NCBI GenBank assembly: GCA_016703535.1
Contig: JADJBV010000001.1
Location: 4,578,001-4,642,000, forward strand
Length of the DNA: 64,000 bases
Direction of reading: 5' to 3'
Source: Deltaproteobacteria bacterium
GTDB lineage: Bacteria; Myxococcota; Kuafuiibacteriia; Kuafuiibacteriales; Kuafuiibacteriaceae
In this document: piece after piece, positions 18,708 to 28,474 of the stretch
Layout of the letters: every line of letters begins with the position of its first letter
Position numbering within the stretch: the stretch's first letter is position 1
The notes under the pieces: generated by a model
What the model saw: the letters and a program-made list of their open reading frames with translations, nothing else
Databases searched by the model: none
What the model was told of the DNA's origin: nothing
Position numbers and translations under genes: made by a program

Positions 18708-21533
18708 TCAGGGCCGGCCGATGGCGATGCGCCCGTTCGGGCCGACGATCACCAGGGTACCGTTCGGTGAACGGTCGGCCCCCAGCGGCGCGAAGGGGAG
18801 CGGGAAGCTGCGATCCCGGTAAGCCAGGGCCCCATCCCAGTACAGGAACACCGGCTCACCACCATCCAAGAAGGCTCCGCTGGGCGCGAGCTCGGGGAGG
18901 GTTCCATCGTTCGGCAGGCGATCGGTGTGGAGCACCAAACGCCGGGGGACCTGATCGCCGATGAGCGCTTGTGCGGTGGGGCCTAGGTCCGGGTTCTCTT
19001 CGACGACCAGCACCTGGGGCTGATCGGCCGGCTCTCGATCGCGGGTGATCTGGGCACACCCCCTCAAAGACGTGTACGGGCGCCGTTGAGCCACGACGTA
19101 CACCCGGTTGGCCTCGGCGGCGACGACGTGGCTGAAGTACGGCAAGTTGCTCAAGGGTTGACCGAGGCCGTCAGGGCCGATCCGGTCCAAGCTGACCCGC
19201 TCAGCGATCAGGGACCGGTTGTTCGATTCGTCTTGCTCGGGACGGATCCGCAAGATCAGGCCCGCCCGGCCCACGGCCCAGGCCACGCCCCCGGCGGCGC
19301 TGACCGAATACAGGTGGGGGCGAGGGATGGCGTCGCTGAAGGTCGAGGGCGGCTCCTCGATCTCCGCCGTCTCCGGATCGTCGAAGTTGATCGGGACCCG
19401 CCGAGCCAAAGTGCCGCTCACCTCCAGCAGCGCGCCGTTGCCGCCCACCAAGAGGATCCGCCCGGGCTCGAGCAGGGCGGCGTCGCAGAGGAAGTCACCG
19501 GGCCCGAGGGGCAAGTTGATGCGGCTGACGACGTCGAGCTCAGCAGAGATCGCCCGCACGAAGGGCGCCCAGTCCTGATCGTCCGGGGCGAGTTGGTGGC
19601 CAAAGACGTAGACCTGCCCGCTGAGCGGATCGTGGACCCCTCCGCTGATCGACTCGCCGCCTTCGCGCATGAAATCTTCCGGTCGCAGGCTCGTGAGGCG
19701 CTCGACCTGGGGCGAGGGTCCCTCAAGATCCGAGATGCGCAGAGGGAGCGCGTCGGTGAAGGCGTTGAAGGCCAAGGCGTCGTCGCCGCGGATGACCACC
19801 GTGCCCAGGTCGTCGTGGGGCGGGACGTCCCACAGAAGGCGCCAGGGGTTGCGATCGGGGCGGATCAGCAGGCCCGCCCCAACGGGCTCGGGTTCGACGA
19901 ACCACCCGACGCTGCCCATGGTCCAGCCGGGCGTCCGGTGGATCAGCCGCAGCACCGGGAGCTGCTGAGGGCCGTTGGGGGTGACGCGAAAGCCGCCCGC
20001 TTCGTTCTGCGAGTAGAACTCGGTCCAGTCACCTTCTTCGTCGGTGGCGCCCAACTTGCGCTCGAGGAAGAGCACCCCCAGGTCGGCCCGCACCGTTTCG
20101 CCGCCCGTGATCGGCCAAGGCACGATCTCGCGACATTGGCCGTCCCCACGCCGGTAGATCTGGGACCAGACCGGCGGTTGATCATCGAAGGGCCCGAGGG
20201 CCGGATCGGCGTCGAAGGCGAGGAGCGCCAACACCGGGAGGTTGGGCGGCTGAACGCAGGCAAAAACCCGTTCGCCCAAGCCGCCGACCGCGCCGATCTC
20301 CACCGCTTGCACCGGCGAGATCGGGCCGTCGAAGGCGAAGTTCTGATCGGGCGCGGCGCTGCAGCTCCACTGAGCGTCTTCGGCGAGGCTGCTGCCGTAG
20401 TAGAAGGTGTTGGCCGAAGCCGCGACCACCCCTCGGGGCGTCAAGGTGTAGTCGACCAGGTGAGGATCGGCGCCGGGGCACCCGACCAAGGGCGCGATCA
20501 GCGGTCCGGCACAACGCAGCCCCCGGGCCGTGGGCTGGCAGTCGAGCACCGCGGGCCGAGGTGTGGCCCCCGAGAAAGACCCCACGATCACCACCCGATC
20601 GCCGTGCCAACGCGCCTTCTGCGGCACGAGTTCGGCGAAGGGGAGCGGGCCTTCGAGCTGAGCGTCGGTGATGGTGAAGCCGTCGGCCACCGCGGTGAAC
20701 AGGTGGGCCACGGTCCCCATCGGCCCGGGGCTGAAGACCACGAAGCGGGCCGGCGCCCCGACCGAGCTGGTGGCGACCGCCGCCCAGGGTTCAGCGCGGA
20801 AAGGGAGGTTCGGGCCCTGCATGACCCCTTTTTGTCCCCCGGTCGTAAACCACCCGGCCAACTCGCGGCCAAAGGCCCCAACCGTGCCGTCGAGGGTCTG
20901 GCCGAAGGTGCGCGTGGGCCAAAGTTGTTCGGCGGGGCTGATCGGGCGCACGGACCAGTCGGCGGCCGGCGCCGGCGGAGAGGGGCAGGCCCCCGGCCAA
21001 TCGATCCGCAAGGCAGCTTGCACGGCGGTGATGGTGGCCTGATCCCGGGGTTCGAGATCCTCCGGGCCGCGAGGCGCCAGCGCACCCGCCCCGGGCCGAT
21101 AGAGCCGAGCCCGGTGGACCAGGGGCAAACAACGATCGCCAGGGGTCACCTGCTGCAGCCGGCCGTAGCTCGGGACTCCACAACGCCCGCAGGCGCCACG
21201 TTCGGCGCTGGGGGCCTCGGTCGAGCGGCGGACCTCGACCTGGGCCAACTCCGCCTCCTCCACCGGTCGTCGAGGTGTGGCCCACTCCAGGTCTTCGCGG
21301 GAGAGCTCCAGGGTGAGGAGTTGACCGCCGCCCGGTCCCAGGGTCAGCGGCGCCGCCACGGGTTCACCGGGTCCGTAGAACCGCAGGTCGAGCAGCCGAT
21401 CGGCGGCGTCGACCGTGGCCATGATCAGCAGGCCCTGCGGATCGTCGCGCTCGACCTCAAAGGGGCGTGCGTCCTGACAGCCCAAGATCGCCGAGGCCAG
21501 TCCCGCCAGGCACCACGTCCCTCCTTGGCCCAT
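18708..21533 (-). CDS. Large lipoprotein of unknown function, possibly beta-propeller
   Basis: 941 residues from the ATG at 21533, chosen because it opens a lipoprotein signal peptide (CLAGLASAILGC, Cys about residue 18). The mature protein is rich in beta-strand-like segments ending in Gly-Gly or Gly-Asn (ILLVGGNGALLEVSG, VVIRGDDALAFN, VIVGPNGRIAIG). This suggests repeated blades as in WD/kelch-type surface lipoproteins, but repeats are too divergent to count. It has Cys pairs (CGRCG). A 1036-codon open frame on the other strand is rejected as a compositional shadow. It lies between rnr and the aminotransferase and is not coupled to either. Confidence 0.75.
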   Translation of the reverse strand: MGQGGTWCLAGLASAILGCQDARPFEVERDDPQGLLIMATVDAADRLLDLRFYGPGEPVAAPLTLGPGGGQLLTLELSREDLEWATPRRPVEEAELAQVEVRRSTEAPSAERGACGRCGVPSYGRLQQVTPGDRCLPLVHRARLYRPGAGALAPRGPEDLEPRDQATITAVQAALRIDWPGACPSPPAPAADWSVRPISPAEQLWPTRTFGQTLDGTVGAFGRELAGWFTTGGQKGVMQGPNLPFRAEPWAAVATSSVGAPARFVVFSPGPMGTVAHLFTAVADGFTITDAQLEGPLPFAELVPQKARWHGDRVVIVGSFSGATPRPAVLDCQPTARGLRCAGPLIAPLVGCPGADPHLVDYTLTPRGVVAASANTFYYGSSLAEDAQWSCSAAPDQNFAFDGPISPVQAVEIGAVGGLGERVFACVQPPNLPVLALLAFDADPALGPFDDQPPVWSQIYRRGDGQCREIVPWPITGGETVRADLGVLFLERKLGATDEEGDWTEFYSQNEAGGFRVTPNGPQQLPVLRLIHRTPGWTMGSVGWFVEPEPVGAGLLIRPDRNPWRLLWDVPPHDDLGTVVIRGDDALAFNAFTDALPLRISDLEGPSPQVERLTSLRPEDFMREGGESISGGVHDPLSGQVYVFGHQLAPDDQDWAPFVRAISAELDVVSRINLPLGPGDFLCDAALLEPGRILLVGGNGALLEVSGTLARRVPINFDDPETAEIEEPPSTFSDAIPRPHLYSVSAAGGVAWAVGRAGLILRIRPEQDESNNRSLIAERVSLDRIGPDGLGQPLSNLPYFSHVVAAEANRVYVVAQRRPYTSLRGCAQITRDREPADQPQVLVVEENPDLGPTAQALIGDQVPRRLVLHTDRLPNDGTLPELAPSGAFLDGGEPVFLYWDGALAYRDRSFPLPFAPLGADRSPNGTLVIVGPNGRIAIGRP
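21008..21021. repeat. GCAAGNNNNCTTGC palindrome, spacer GCAG
   Basis: Inside the large lipoprotein gene, encoding V-Q-A-A-L-R. Confidence 0.9.
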
Positions 21534-21613
21534 CGCCGCGCCATCATCTCCGAAGCCGAACGTCGGGACCAGTCCGCCCTGCGAGTGGCCTGGCCCTCCA
21601 CCGTTGCTTCCGC

Positions 21614-21619
21614 TAGCCT
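21614..21619 (+). promoter_or_regulatory. Candidate -10 hexamer TAGCCT, 8 nt before GTG start
   Basis: TANNNT-type hexamer placed so that transcription would begin at or next to the aminotransferase start codon. No Shine-Dalgarno is present. Confidence 0.4.
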
Positions 21620-21627
21620 GCCCGGCG

Positions 21628-22785
21628 GTGGTCAACGCCCGACTCGCGCCTTTTGGAACCAGCGTCTTCGCCGAGATGAGTCGCCTCGCCTTGGAGCACG
21701 GGGCGATCAACCTCTCTCAAGGATTTCCGGACTTCGAGGGGCCACCCGAGCTGCTGGAGGCGGTGACCCGGGCCATGCAGGGGGGCCTCAACCAATACGC
21801 CCGTTCGCAAGGTGCCTTGCCGTTGGTGGAGGCCATCGCTCGGCAACGGCAGTCCCTCTACGGCCTGAGCTACGATCCCCTGACGGAGGTGGTCGTTTTT
21901 TCGGGGGCCACCGAAGGCCTGATGTCCTCGATGTTGGGCATCTTGGAGCCCGGCGACGAGGTGATCCTCTTCGAGCCGGTCTACGACAGTTACCCAGCGG
22001 CGGTGGCCTTGGCTGGCGCCACCCCGCGCTACGCGACCCTGCGTTTCCCGGACTTCGCGCTGGATCTCGAACACCTGGCGTCCTTGTTCAACGAAAAGAC
22101 CAAGCTGGTGGTGCTGAACACGCCCCACAACCCGACCGGCAAGATCTACAGCGACCAGGAGCTCTCGACCTTGGCCGAGCTCTGCCAACGTTTTGACGTT
22201 TCGGTGTTGGCCGACGAGGTCTACGAACACCTGACCTACGACGGCGTGGCCCACCGGCCTTTGGCGACTTATCCCGGGATGAAGGAGCGGACCTTGGCCC
22301 TCTCCAGCACCGGCAAGACCTACAACTTCACCGGCTGGAAGATCGGCTGGGGCACCGGGCCCGCCCACTTGGTCAAGGCCGCCCAAGCCGCCCACCAGTT
22401 CGTCACCTTCGCGAGCCCGACGCCGCTGCAACACGCCGTCGCCTACGGCCTCGATCACTACGGCACCGCCTACTACCAAACCCAACGTCAGGAATATCAG
22501 GCCCGCCGGGACTTCTTGCTCGCCACTTTAGATCGGGCCGGCTTCGTGACCGCCCGGCCGCGGGGCGCCTATTTCATCTTGGCGGACTACACCCCACTCC
22601 ACGACGGCGACGATCTGGCCTTCGCCAAGACGTTGACCGCCGAGGCCAAGGTCGCGGCGATCCCGCCGAGCAGCTTTTATCCGGCGACGCCGAGTGAAGG
22701 ACGGCGGTTGGTGCGCTTCGCCTTCTGCAAGCGGCTCGAGACGCTAGAGGCCGCGGCCTCCCGCCTCGAGGGTTGGCGACGGTGA
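21628..22785 (+). CDS. Class I/II PLP-dependent aminotransferase
   Basis: 385 residues from GTG at 21628; the frame also runs to an upstream TTG at 21604. Fold type I motifs are clear: NLSQGFPDFEGP, NQYARSQG, NTPHNPTGK (the Asn binding pyridoxal phosphate), ADEVYEHLTYDG and the Schiff-base Lys in SSTGKTYNFTGWKIGW. The pattern fits the kynurenine/glutamine-phenylpyruvate/methionine (YbdL-like) transaminase group, acting on aromatic, Met or Gln donors; substrate cannot be fixed. Its stop overlaps the 5-oxoprolinase start (GTGA), so glutamine-derived or pyroglutamate metabolism is plausible. Confidence 0.92.
   Translation: MVNARLAPFGTSVFAEMSRLALEHGAINLSQGFPDFEGPPELLEAVTRAMQGGLNQYARSQGALPLVEAIARQRQSLYGLSYDPLTEVVVFSGATEGLMSSMLGILEPGDEVILFEPVYDSYPAAVALAGATPRYATLRFPDFALDLEHLASLFNEKTKLVVLNTPHNPTGKIYSDQELSTLAELCQRFDVSVLADEVYEHLTYDGVAHRPLATYPGMKERTLALSSTGKTYNFTGWKIGWGTGPAHLVKAAQAAHQFVTFASPTPLQHAVAYGLDHYGTAYYQTQRQEYQARRDFLLATLDRAGFVTARPRGAYFILADYTPLHDGDDLAFAKTLTAEAKVAAIPPSSFYPATPSEGRRLVRFAFCKRLETLEAAASRLEGWRR
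21807..21820. repeat. GCAAGNNNNCTTGC palindrome, spacer GTGC
   Basis: Inside the aminotransferase gene, encoding S-Q-G-A-L-P just after the conserved NQYAR. Confidence 0.9.
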
Positions 22786-25700
22786 CCCCGTCCCGGCCAG
22801 CGGGGCCCGGTCCGGAAGAGCCGGACCACCCGCCTACGTTGGCTCCGCTCACTGCGCGCCCACCGCTTGCAAGCTCCGGCGCCCGTTGGCAGTTCTGGAT
22901 CGATCGGGGCGGCACCTTCACCGACTGCTTGGGGGTACCGCCGGATGGCGGCCCGCTCCGAGCCACCAAACTCCTCTCGACGGACGAAGCGCCCTTGCTC
23001 GGGATCCGCCGACTTTTGGGCCTCGCCGACGACGCGCCGATCCCACCTTGTGAGGTCCGGCTCGGGACCACCTTGGCCACCAACGCCCTCCTCGAACGAA
23101 AGGGCGCCCGGGTGGGGCTGGTGATCACCCGAGGATTTGGGGATCTATTGGAGATCGGCCATCAGACCCGGCCCGACCTGTTTGCCCTGGAGATCAAGAA
23201 GCCCGAGCTGCTGACCGAGGTGGTGTTGGAGGTCGACGCCCGCTTGGCCCCCGACGGCACCGTGGTGGCTCGGCCCGAACGAACGCACGTCCTGCCCCAG
23301 CTCTTGAGCCTCAAGGCCCAAGGCCTGGAGGCCCTGGCGATCGTGGTGATCCACGGCTACCGCTACCCCGAGCTCGAAGTGGAGCTGGGCGCCTGGGCCA
23401 AGGAGGCCGGCTTCACCGAGGTCGCCCTCTCCCACCAGGTGGCCCGGGAGATCGGCCTGGTCGGTCGCGGCGACACCACAACCGTCGACGCTTATCTGAC
23501 GCCGCTCCTCGGCCACTACTTGGCCAAACTCGAGACCGCCCTGCCCGGCTCGACCTTGCGGGTGATGCAGTCCTCCGGGAGTTTGGTGGAAGGCCCGCAA
23601 TTTCGGGGCAAAAACGCGATCCTTTCGGGCCCGGCCGGCGGGGTGGTGGCGGTGGCCCACGTCGCCAAAAGTTATGGGGAGGCCCAGGTCGTGGGCTTCG
23701 ACATGGGCGGGACCTCCACCGACGTCTGCCGTTACGGCGGGACCTTCGAGCGGAGCTACGAGACCGAGGTCGCCGGCGTCCGGCTGCGGGCGCCGATGAT
23801 GGCGATCCACACCGTCGCGGCCGGAGGGGGATCGATCTGCCGCTTCGACGGGCACCGCTACACCGTAGGCCCGGACAGCGCTGGTGCCGCACCCGGGCCT
23901 CTCTGTTACGGCGATCCGCGGGCCCAGTCCTTGACCATCACCGACGTCAACCTCTGGTTGGGTCGGATCCGCCCCGAACGTTTCCCTCTCCCCTTGAGCC
24001 GGGCCCCGGTCGAAGCCGCGCTCCGAAAAATGCAAGCCAACTTGCAATCCGCCGGACACCTGCGGAGCCTCGAGGAGATCGCCCAGGCCTTTGTGGAGGT
24101 GGCCAACGCCAACATGGCCGAGGCCATTCGTCGGGTTTCGGTGGCCAAAGGTCACGACCTGGCCGAACACGCGCTGGTGGTGTTTGGTGGCGCCGGCGGC
24201 CAACACGCCGGGGCCTTGGCCCAAAAACTCGGCATCCCTCGGGTGTGGTTCCATCCTTTGGCCGGCGTGCAATCAGCGTTTGGCATCGGCTTGGCCGAGA
24301 TCGGCTGGGACGGCGTCCGCCCCGCCTTGTGCCCCTTGCCCGGCGCCCTCGCGCGACTGAACGCAGCACAAGCAGAGCTGCGCGCCGAGGCCACGGCCGC
24401 CCTCTCGCGGGAGGGCGTTGAGCCGGAGCGGATCATCCACCACCCCACCCTGCTCCTCCGTTATCAGGGCAGCGAAGCCACCCTCGAGGTGGAACTTTCG
24501 GACGAAGCCAGCCTGCACCACAACTTCGAGGCCCTCCACCAACGACAGTTCGGCTACCAACGGCCAGGGCACCCGATCGAGGTCGAGAGCCTGCGCTGGT
24601 CGGCCCGGGCGCCCAGCCCCTTCGTGGATCGTGCCGCTCCGGGTGCGCCGCCGGATCTGGCGGACGGTGAGGCCGAGTTGTGGCTGGACGGCCGATGGTC
24701 ACGGGTCCCGCTGCGCCCAAGGGAACACCTGCGGCCCGGGGAAGAGGTGTGGGGTCCGGCGATCGTCACCGAGGCCACCGGCACCATCGTGATCGATCCC
24801 GGCTTTTGTCTTTGGGTCCGGCCCGACGGTGGCCTCTGCTTGGAGGGCCGCGGGGCTCGAACTCTCGACGCCCGCTCCACCGACTTGGACCCGCTGCGCC
24901 TCGAGCTCTTTCACAACCTCTACTTCGGGATCGCCGAGGAGATGGGCACGGTGCTGGAGCGCACCGCCTTGTCGACCAACATCCGGGAGCGCCGCGACTT
25001 CTCTTGTGCGGTCTTCGACGCCGATGGCGCCCTGGTCGCCAACGCGCCTCACATCCCGGTGCACCTGGGGGCGATGAGCGCCTCGATCCGTGGGCTCCTC
25101 CGGGCCCACCCCGAGCCCCGGCCGGGTGAGGTCTACGCCACCAACGATCCGGCCGGAGGAGGTTCTCACCTCCCGGACATCACGGTGATCACGCCGGTGC
25201 ATGACCCGAGCGGTCGCCGACTCTTTTTTGTGGCCAACCGCGGGCACCACGCCGACGTGGGCGGGATCTCACCGGGTTCGATGCCACCGTTCTCGAAGAG
25301 CCTGGCCGAAGAAGGGGTGGTGTTGCGGGCCCAGCGGATCGTGGCGGACGGGCGGCTGGACGAACTTGGCCTGCTCCAAACCTTCAACACGGGGCCTTAT
25401 CCGGCCCGGAACCCAAAGGGGAACCTGGCGGATCTCACGGCCCAAATCGCCGCCAACGCCGCGGGGGTCCGGCGGCTGTTGGCTTTGGTCGAGGCCCAGA
25501 CCTTCCCGGTGGTCGAGGCGTATATGGGCCACGTCCGGCGCCACGCGGCCCGGGCGGTCGAGGAGGCCTTGTTGGCGAGGCCCGACGGGGAGGTGCACTT
25601 CGTCGACCACCTGGACGACGGCGGCATGATCCGGGTCCGCCTCCAGAAGGACGGCGGGCGCTTGTTGATCGACTTCAGCGGCACCAGCCCCGAGTCGAGC

Positions 25701-26405
25701 GGCAACCTGAACGCCCCCGAGGCGGTGACCTTGGCCGCGGTGATCTACGTGGTGCGCGCCTTGGTTGGCCCCCACATTCCATTGAATGGAGGGTGTTTGG
25801 ATCCGATCGAACTGCGGGTCCCGCAAGGTAGCCTGCTTTCACCGGGCCCCGAGCGGGCGGTGTGCGGCGGCAACGTCGAGACCTCTCAGCGGGTGGTCGA
25901 CGTCCTGCTCGGCGCCTTCTCCCGGGCCGCCGCCAGCCAAGGCACCATGAACAACCTGACCTTCGGCGACGAACACTTCGGCTACTACGAGACCATCGCC
26001 GGTGGCGCCGGCGCCACGCCCTACGGGCCCGGAGCCAGCGCGGTCCACACCCACATGACCAACACCCGGATCACCGATCCGGAGATCTTGGAGAGCCGAT
26101 ATCCGGTGCGGTTGCTCCAGTTCTCCCGGCGCCGCGGCTCAGGCGGACGGGGCCACTTTTGTGGCGGCGATGGGGTGGTGCGAGAGCTGCTTTTTCTGCG
26201 GGACCTTCAGGTTTCGGTATTGAGTGAACGCCGAATCCACGCGCCCTTCGGGTTGGCCGGCGGTGAGCCCGGAGCGGTCGGTCGCAACCTCCTCGACGGG
26301 CAAAACCTGGGCGGCAAAGCCCAACTATCGGTGAAGGCCGGCCAACGGCTGCGCCTCGAGACCCCGGGCGGGGGTGGCTACGGTCCTCCCTCGGGTTCCT
26401 CCTAG
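22782..26405 (+). CDS. 5-oxoprolinase / hydantoinase A-B fusion
   Basis: 1207 residues, the usual length for the fused enzyme. GTG at 22782 overlaps the upstream TGA. The N-terminal HyuA half shows DRGGTFTDCLG, GTTLATNALLERKG, FDMGGTSTDVCRYGG and HTVAAGGGSICRFDG, an actin-like ATPase. The HyuB half (from about 700) shows NIRERRDFSCAVFD, NDPAGGGSHLPDITV and NRGHHADVGGISPGSMPP. It should cleave 5-oxoproline to glutamate with ATP, as part of glutathione or pyroglutamate salvage; hydantoin substrates cannot be excluded. It is coupled to an aminotransferase. Confidence 0.93.
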   Translation: MTPSRPAGPGPEEPDHPPTLAPLTARPPLASSGARWQFWIDRGGTFTDCLGVPPDGGPLRATKLLSTDEAPLLGIRRLLGLADDAPIPPCEVRLGTTLATNALLERKGARVGLVITRGFGDLLEIGHQTRPDLFALEIKKPELLTEVVLEVDARLAPDGTVVARPERTHVLPQLLSLKAQGLEALAIVVIHGYRYPELEVELGAWAKEAGFTEVALSHQVAREIGLVGRGDTTTVDAYLTPLLGHYLAKLETALPGSTLRVMQSSGSLVEGPQFRGKNAILSGPAGGVVAVAHVAKSYGEAQVVGFDMGGTSTDVCRYGGTFERSYETEVAGVRLRAPMMAIHTVAAGGGSICRFDGHRYTVGPDSAGAAPGPLCYGDPRAQSLTITDVNLWLGRIRPERFPLPLSRAPVEAALRKMQANLQSAGHLRSLEEIAQAFVEVANANMAEAIRRVSVAKGHDLAEHALVVFGGAGGQHAGALAQKLGIPRVWFHPLAGVQSAFGIGLAEIGWDGVRPALCPLPGALARLNAAQAELRAEATAALSREGVEPERIIHHPTLLLRYQGSEATLEVELSDEASLHHNFEALHQRQFGYQRPGHPIEVESLRWSARAPSPFVDRAAPGAPPDLADGEAELWLDGRWSRVPLRPREHLRPGEEVWGPAIVTEATGTIVIDPGFCLWVRPDGGLCLEGRGARTLDARSTDLDPLRLELFHNLYFGIAEEMGTVLERTALSTNIRERRDFSCAVFDADGALVANAPHIPVHLGAMSASIRGLLRAHPEPRPGEVYATNDPAGGGSHLPDITVITPVHDPSGRRLFFVANRGHHADVGGISPGSMPPFSKSLAEEGVVLRAQRIVADGRLDELGLLQTFNTGPYPARNPKGNLADLTAQIAANAAGVRRLLALVEAQTFPVVEAYMGHVRRHAARAVEEALLARPDGEVHFVDHLDDGGMIRVRLQKDGGRLLIDFSGTSPESSGNLNAPEAVTLAAVIYVVRALVGPHIPLNGGCLDPIELRVPQGSLLSPGPERAVCGGNVETSQRVVDVLLGAFSRAAASQGTMNNLTFGDEHFGYYETIAGGAGATPYGPGASAVHTHMTNTRITDPEILESRYPVRLLQFSRRRGSGGRGHFCGGDGVVRELLFLRDLQVSVLSERRIHAPFGLAGGEPGAVGRNLLDGQNLGGKAQLSVKAGQRLRLETPGGGGYGPPSGSS
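24032..24045. repeat. GCAAGNNNNCTTGC palindrome, spacer CCAA
   Basis: Inside the 5-oxoprolinase gene, encoding M-Q-A-N-L-Q. Confidence 0.9.
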
Positions 26406-26468
26406 CGCCGGCGAATCTCGGCGCATTCATCCGGCGATCGGACGACCGGGACCGTCGGTCGGTCGTGT

Positions 26469-26474
26469 TAGCAG
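26469..26474 (+). promoter_or_regulatory. Candidate -10 hexamer TAGCAG, 6 nt before ATG
   Basis: TA-initial hexamer (last base G, not T), spaced as expected for leaderless transcription of the phospholipase D gene. It follows a 7-bp stem (ACGACCG 26442-26448, CGGTCGT 26460-26466). Confidence 0.3.
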
Positions 26475-26480
26475 ACCTCG

Positions 26481-27698
26481 ATGCGCTGGCGCGGCCTGGC
26501 TCTTTCGGTGCTGGTCTCCTTCGCCTGCGAAGCCGACCCCTTGCTCGAGCCCGCGACCGGCACGGATCCCCGGGGTTGGTTGGACGCGGGCTTTCGACGC
26601 ACCGACGCCGAACCGACGCCGATGGACGCAGGGCTGTGGCCCCCGGATCTGGGCGTCGCTGATCCGCCGGATCTTGGCCTGCCTGACGAGGACGCGAGCG
26701 TGGGCTTGGACGCGACGCCGGTGGAGCGCTGCCGTTGCCCCTCGCCGCCCCAAAGCTGCAGCCTGCCGGCCCCCGACCAGCCCATCTTCTCGAGCGATCG
26801 GGACACGCTCCAAGATCAACTTTCGGCCCTCTTGGCCTGCGCCGATCTGCGCCTCCAGATCGCCATGTACCGGGTCGAGTGGCCCTGCGTGGTCGATCAC
26901 CTGATCGCCTTGCTCACCCGGGATCCCGACGTGGCGATCGAGTTGGTGATCGACGACGACGAGTGCCCACTGGTGAACGGCACCCGGGCCTGTTCCCTCT
27001 CCCGGATCCAAAACCACCCGCGGGTGGCGATCGTCGACGACGGGCGCTCCCGCTACATGCACCACAAGTTCGTTTTGGTGGACGGCGTCCGCCTTTGGGT
27101 GGGTTCGGCCAACTTCGAGGAGCGGTCCTTCTGCACCGACCTCAACGACGCGATCTTGATCGACGAAGCGGGCCTGATCCAGGCCTACCAAGCCCGTTTT
27201 CAGCGTCTGTTCGTCGATCGGCAGTTTGGCCCGGCAACCCGCAGCGCCCCCCTCGTCGCCGGCCGTTATGCGGTCAGCTTCGGGCCCGAGTCCCCCCTCT
27301 CCCAAGCGCCGACCTGGCACAACGAACTGCTGCGGGCGATCAACACCTCCTCCACCTCCTTGGATCTGATGATCAACGCCTTCACCCGGACCGACGTCTC
27401 GGACGCGGTGATCGCCGCAAAAAACCGGGGTGTTTCGGTGCGGTTGTTGGTGCATTCGCTCTACGCCAACGACGCGCCGGCCCAAGCGCTCTTGGGCGCG
27501 GGCCTGTTGGTGAAGAAGGCTCAGATCCACAGCAAGGTGCTGATCGTGGACAACCAGCGGGTCTATACCGGGACCCCCAACTGGTCGAGCAACGCCTTCG
27601 AAAACAACGAAGACTCGCTGCGCATCGACGATCCGAACCTCGCCCTCCGCTACACCACCGAGTTCGATCGGGCCTTCTTGGCCGCCACGCCGCTGTGA
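26481..27698 (+). CDS. Phospholipase D-family exported protein
   Basis: 405 residues. The N-terminus is a signal peptide with a Cys near residue 16 (LVSFAC), so probably a lipoprotein, followed by a Pro/Asp-rich linker to residue 85. Both HKD motifs of the PLD superfamily are intact: HHKFVLVDG (H194, K196, D201) and HSKVLIVDN (H350, K352, D357), each followed by the G-S/T-x-N motif (VGSANF, TGTPNW). It should hydrolyse or transfer a phosphodiester, on lipid or nucleic acid, outside the cytoplasm. The stop is coupled by TGATG to exonuclease III, an unusual pairing. Confidence 0.9.
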   Translation: MRWRGLALSVLVSFACEADPLLEPATGTDPRGWLDAGFRRTDAEPTPMDAGLWPPDLGVADPPDLGLPDEDASVGLDATPVERCRCPSPPQSCSLPAPDQPIFSSDRDTLQDQLSALLACADLRLQIAMYRVEWPCVVDHLIALLTRDPDVAIELVIDDDECPLVNGTRACSLSRIQNHPRVAIVDDGRSRYMHHKFVLVDGVRLWVGSANFEERSFCTDLNDAILIDEAGLIQAYQARFQRLFVDRQFGPATRSAPLVAGRYAVSFGPESPLSQAPTWHNELLRAINTSSTSLDLMINAFTRTDVSDAVIAAKNRGVSVRLLVHSLYANDAPAQALLGAGLLVKKAQIHSKVLIVDNQRVYTGTPNWSSNAFENNEDSLRIDDPNLALRYTTEFDRAFLAATPL

Positions 27699-28474
27699 TG
27701 CGGGTCGTCTCCCTCAACGTCAACGGGCTCCGATCGGCGCTCAAGAAGGGGCTCTTGCCGTGGCTCCGCCGTCAGGACGCCGACCTGATCTGCCTGCAGG
27801 AGGTCCGGGCCGAGCCCTCCGATTTGCCCCGGGCCATGACCGCACCTCGAGGGTATGAGGCCCACTACCTGCCGGCACAAAAGAAGGGCTACAGCGGCGT
27901 CGCCTTGTGGTCCCGCCGAACGCCGGCCGATGTTCTGCGCCCCGCCCATTGGCCCGGGCTCTTGGAGGAAGGGCGTTGGCTCCAGGTCGACTTCCCGGGG
28001 CTCTCGGTCGTTTCAGTATATTTCCCTTCGGGCTCCAGCGGCGAACACCGGCAAGAGGCCAAGTTCCGCTTCCTGGAGCGCTGCGAACATCACCTCTCGC
28101 AGCTCCGCAAGGAAGGCCGGGAACTCTTGTTGTGCGGCGACCTGAACATCGCCCACCAAAAGATCGACCTCGAGAACTGGCGGGGTAACCAAGACCACTC
28201 GGGCTTTTTGCCGGCCGAAAGGGCCTGGCTCGATCGGCTCTACGGAGAGCTCGGCTTCGTCGATGTCTTTCGTCGGCTCCGGCCCGAACCCAAACTCTAC
28301 ACCTGGTGGTCCAACCGAGGCCGGGCCTACGAAAAAAACGTGGGTTGGCGGATCGATCTGCAGGTGGCCACCCCGGGGCTGGCCGAGACCGCGTCCCGGG
28401 CCGAGATCTACACCCGGCGCCGCTTCTCCGATCATGCGCCGGTGATCATCGACTACCACTGGCCCTTTCGGTGA
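27698..28474 (+). CDS. xth: Exodeoxyribonuclease III (AP endonuclease family)
   Basis: 258 residues. The ATG overlaps the PLD stop (TGATG). Endonuclease/exonuclease/phosphatase fold motifs are present: SLNVNGLRSA, LQEVRA (metal-binding Glu35), GDLNIAH, KNVGWRIDLQ and the terminal SDHAPV (catalytic Asp-His). The enzyme would incise abasic sites and degrade 3' ends in base excision repair in the cytoplasm. It has no signal peptide, unlike the upstream gene. It is coupled to the following SDR gene by another TGATG. Confidence 0.95.
   Translation: MRVVSLNVNGLRSALKKGLLPWLRRQDADLICLQEVRAEPSDLPRAMTAPRGYEAHYLPAQKKGYSGVALWSRRTPADVLRPAHWPGLLEEGRWLQVDFPGLSVVSVYFPSGSSGEHRQEAKFRFLERCEHHLSQLRKEGRELLLCGDLNIAHQKIDLENWRGNQDHSGFLPAERAWLDRLYGELGFVDVFRRLRPEPKLYTWWSNRGRAYEKNVGWRIDLQVATPGLAETASRAEIYTRRRFSDHAPVIIDYHWPFR

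Noticed and set aside
19086..22196. 1036-codon open frame on the plus strand opposite the large lipoprotein gene
   Set aside because: Composition (Arg/Gly/Asp/Gln-rich, no domain) is that of a GC-rich antisense shadow; the minus-strand frame has a lipoprotein signal, and the frame also overlaps the aminotransferase.
25824..25837. GCAAGGTAGCCTGC, near-copy of the 14-bp palindrome
   Set aside because: One mismatch in the right arm; not counted. Another one-mismatch copy near 43318 was also left out.
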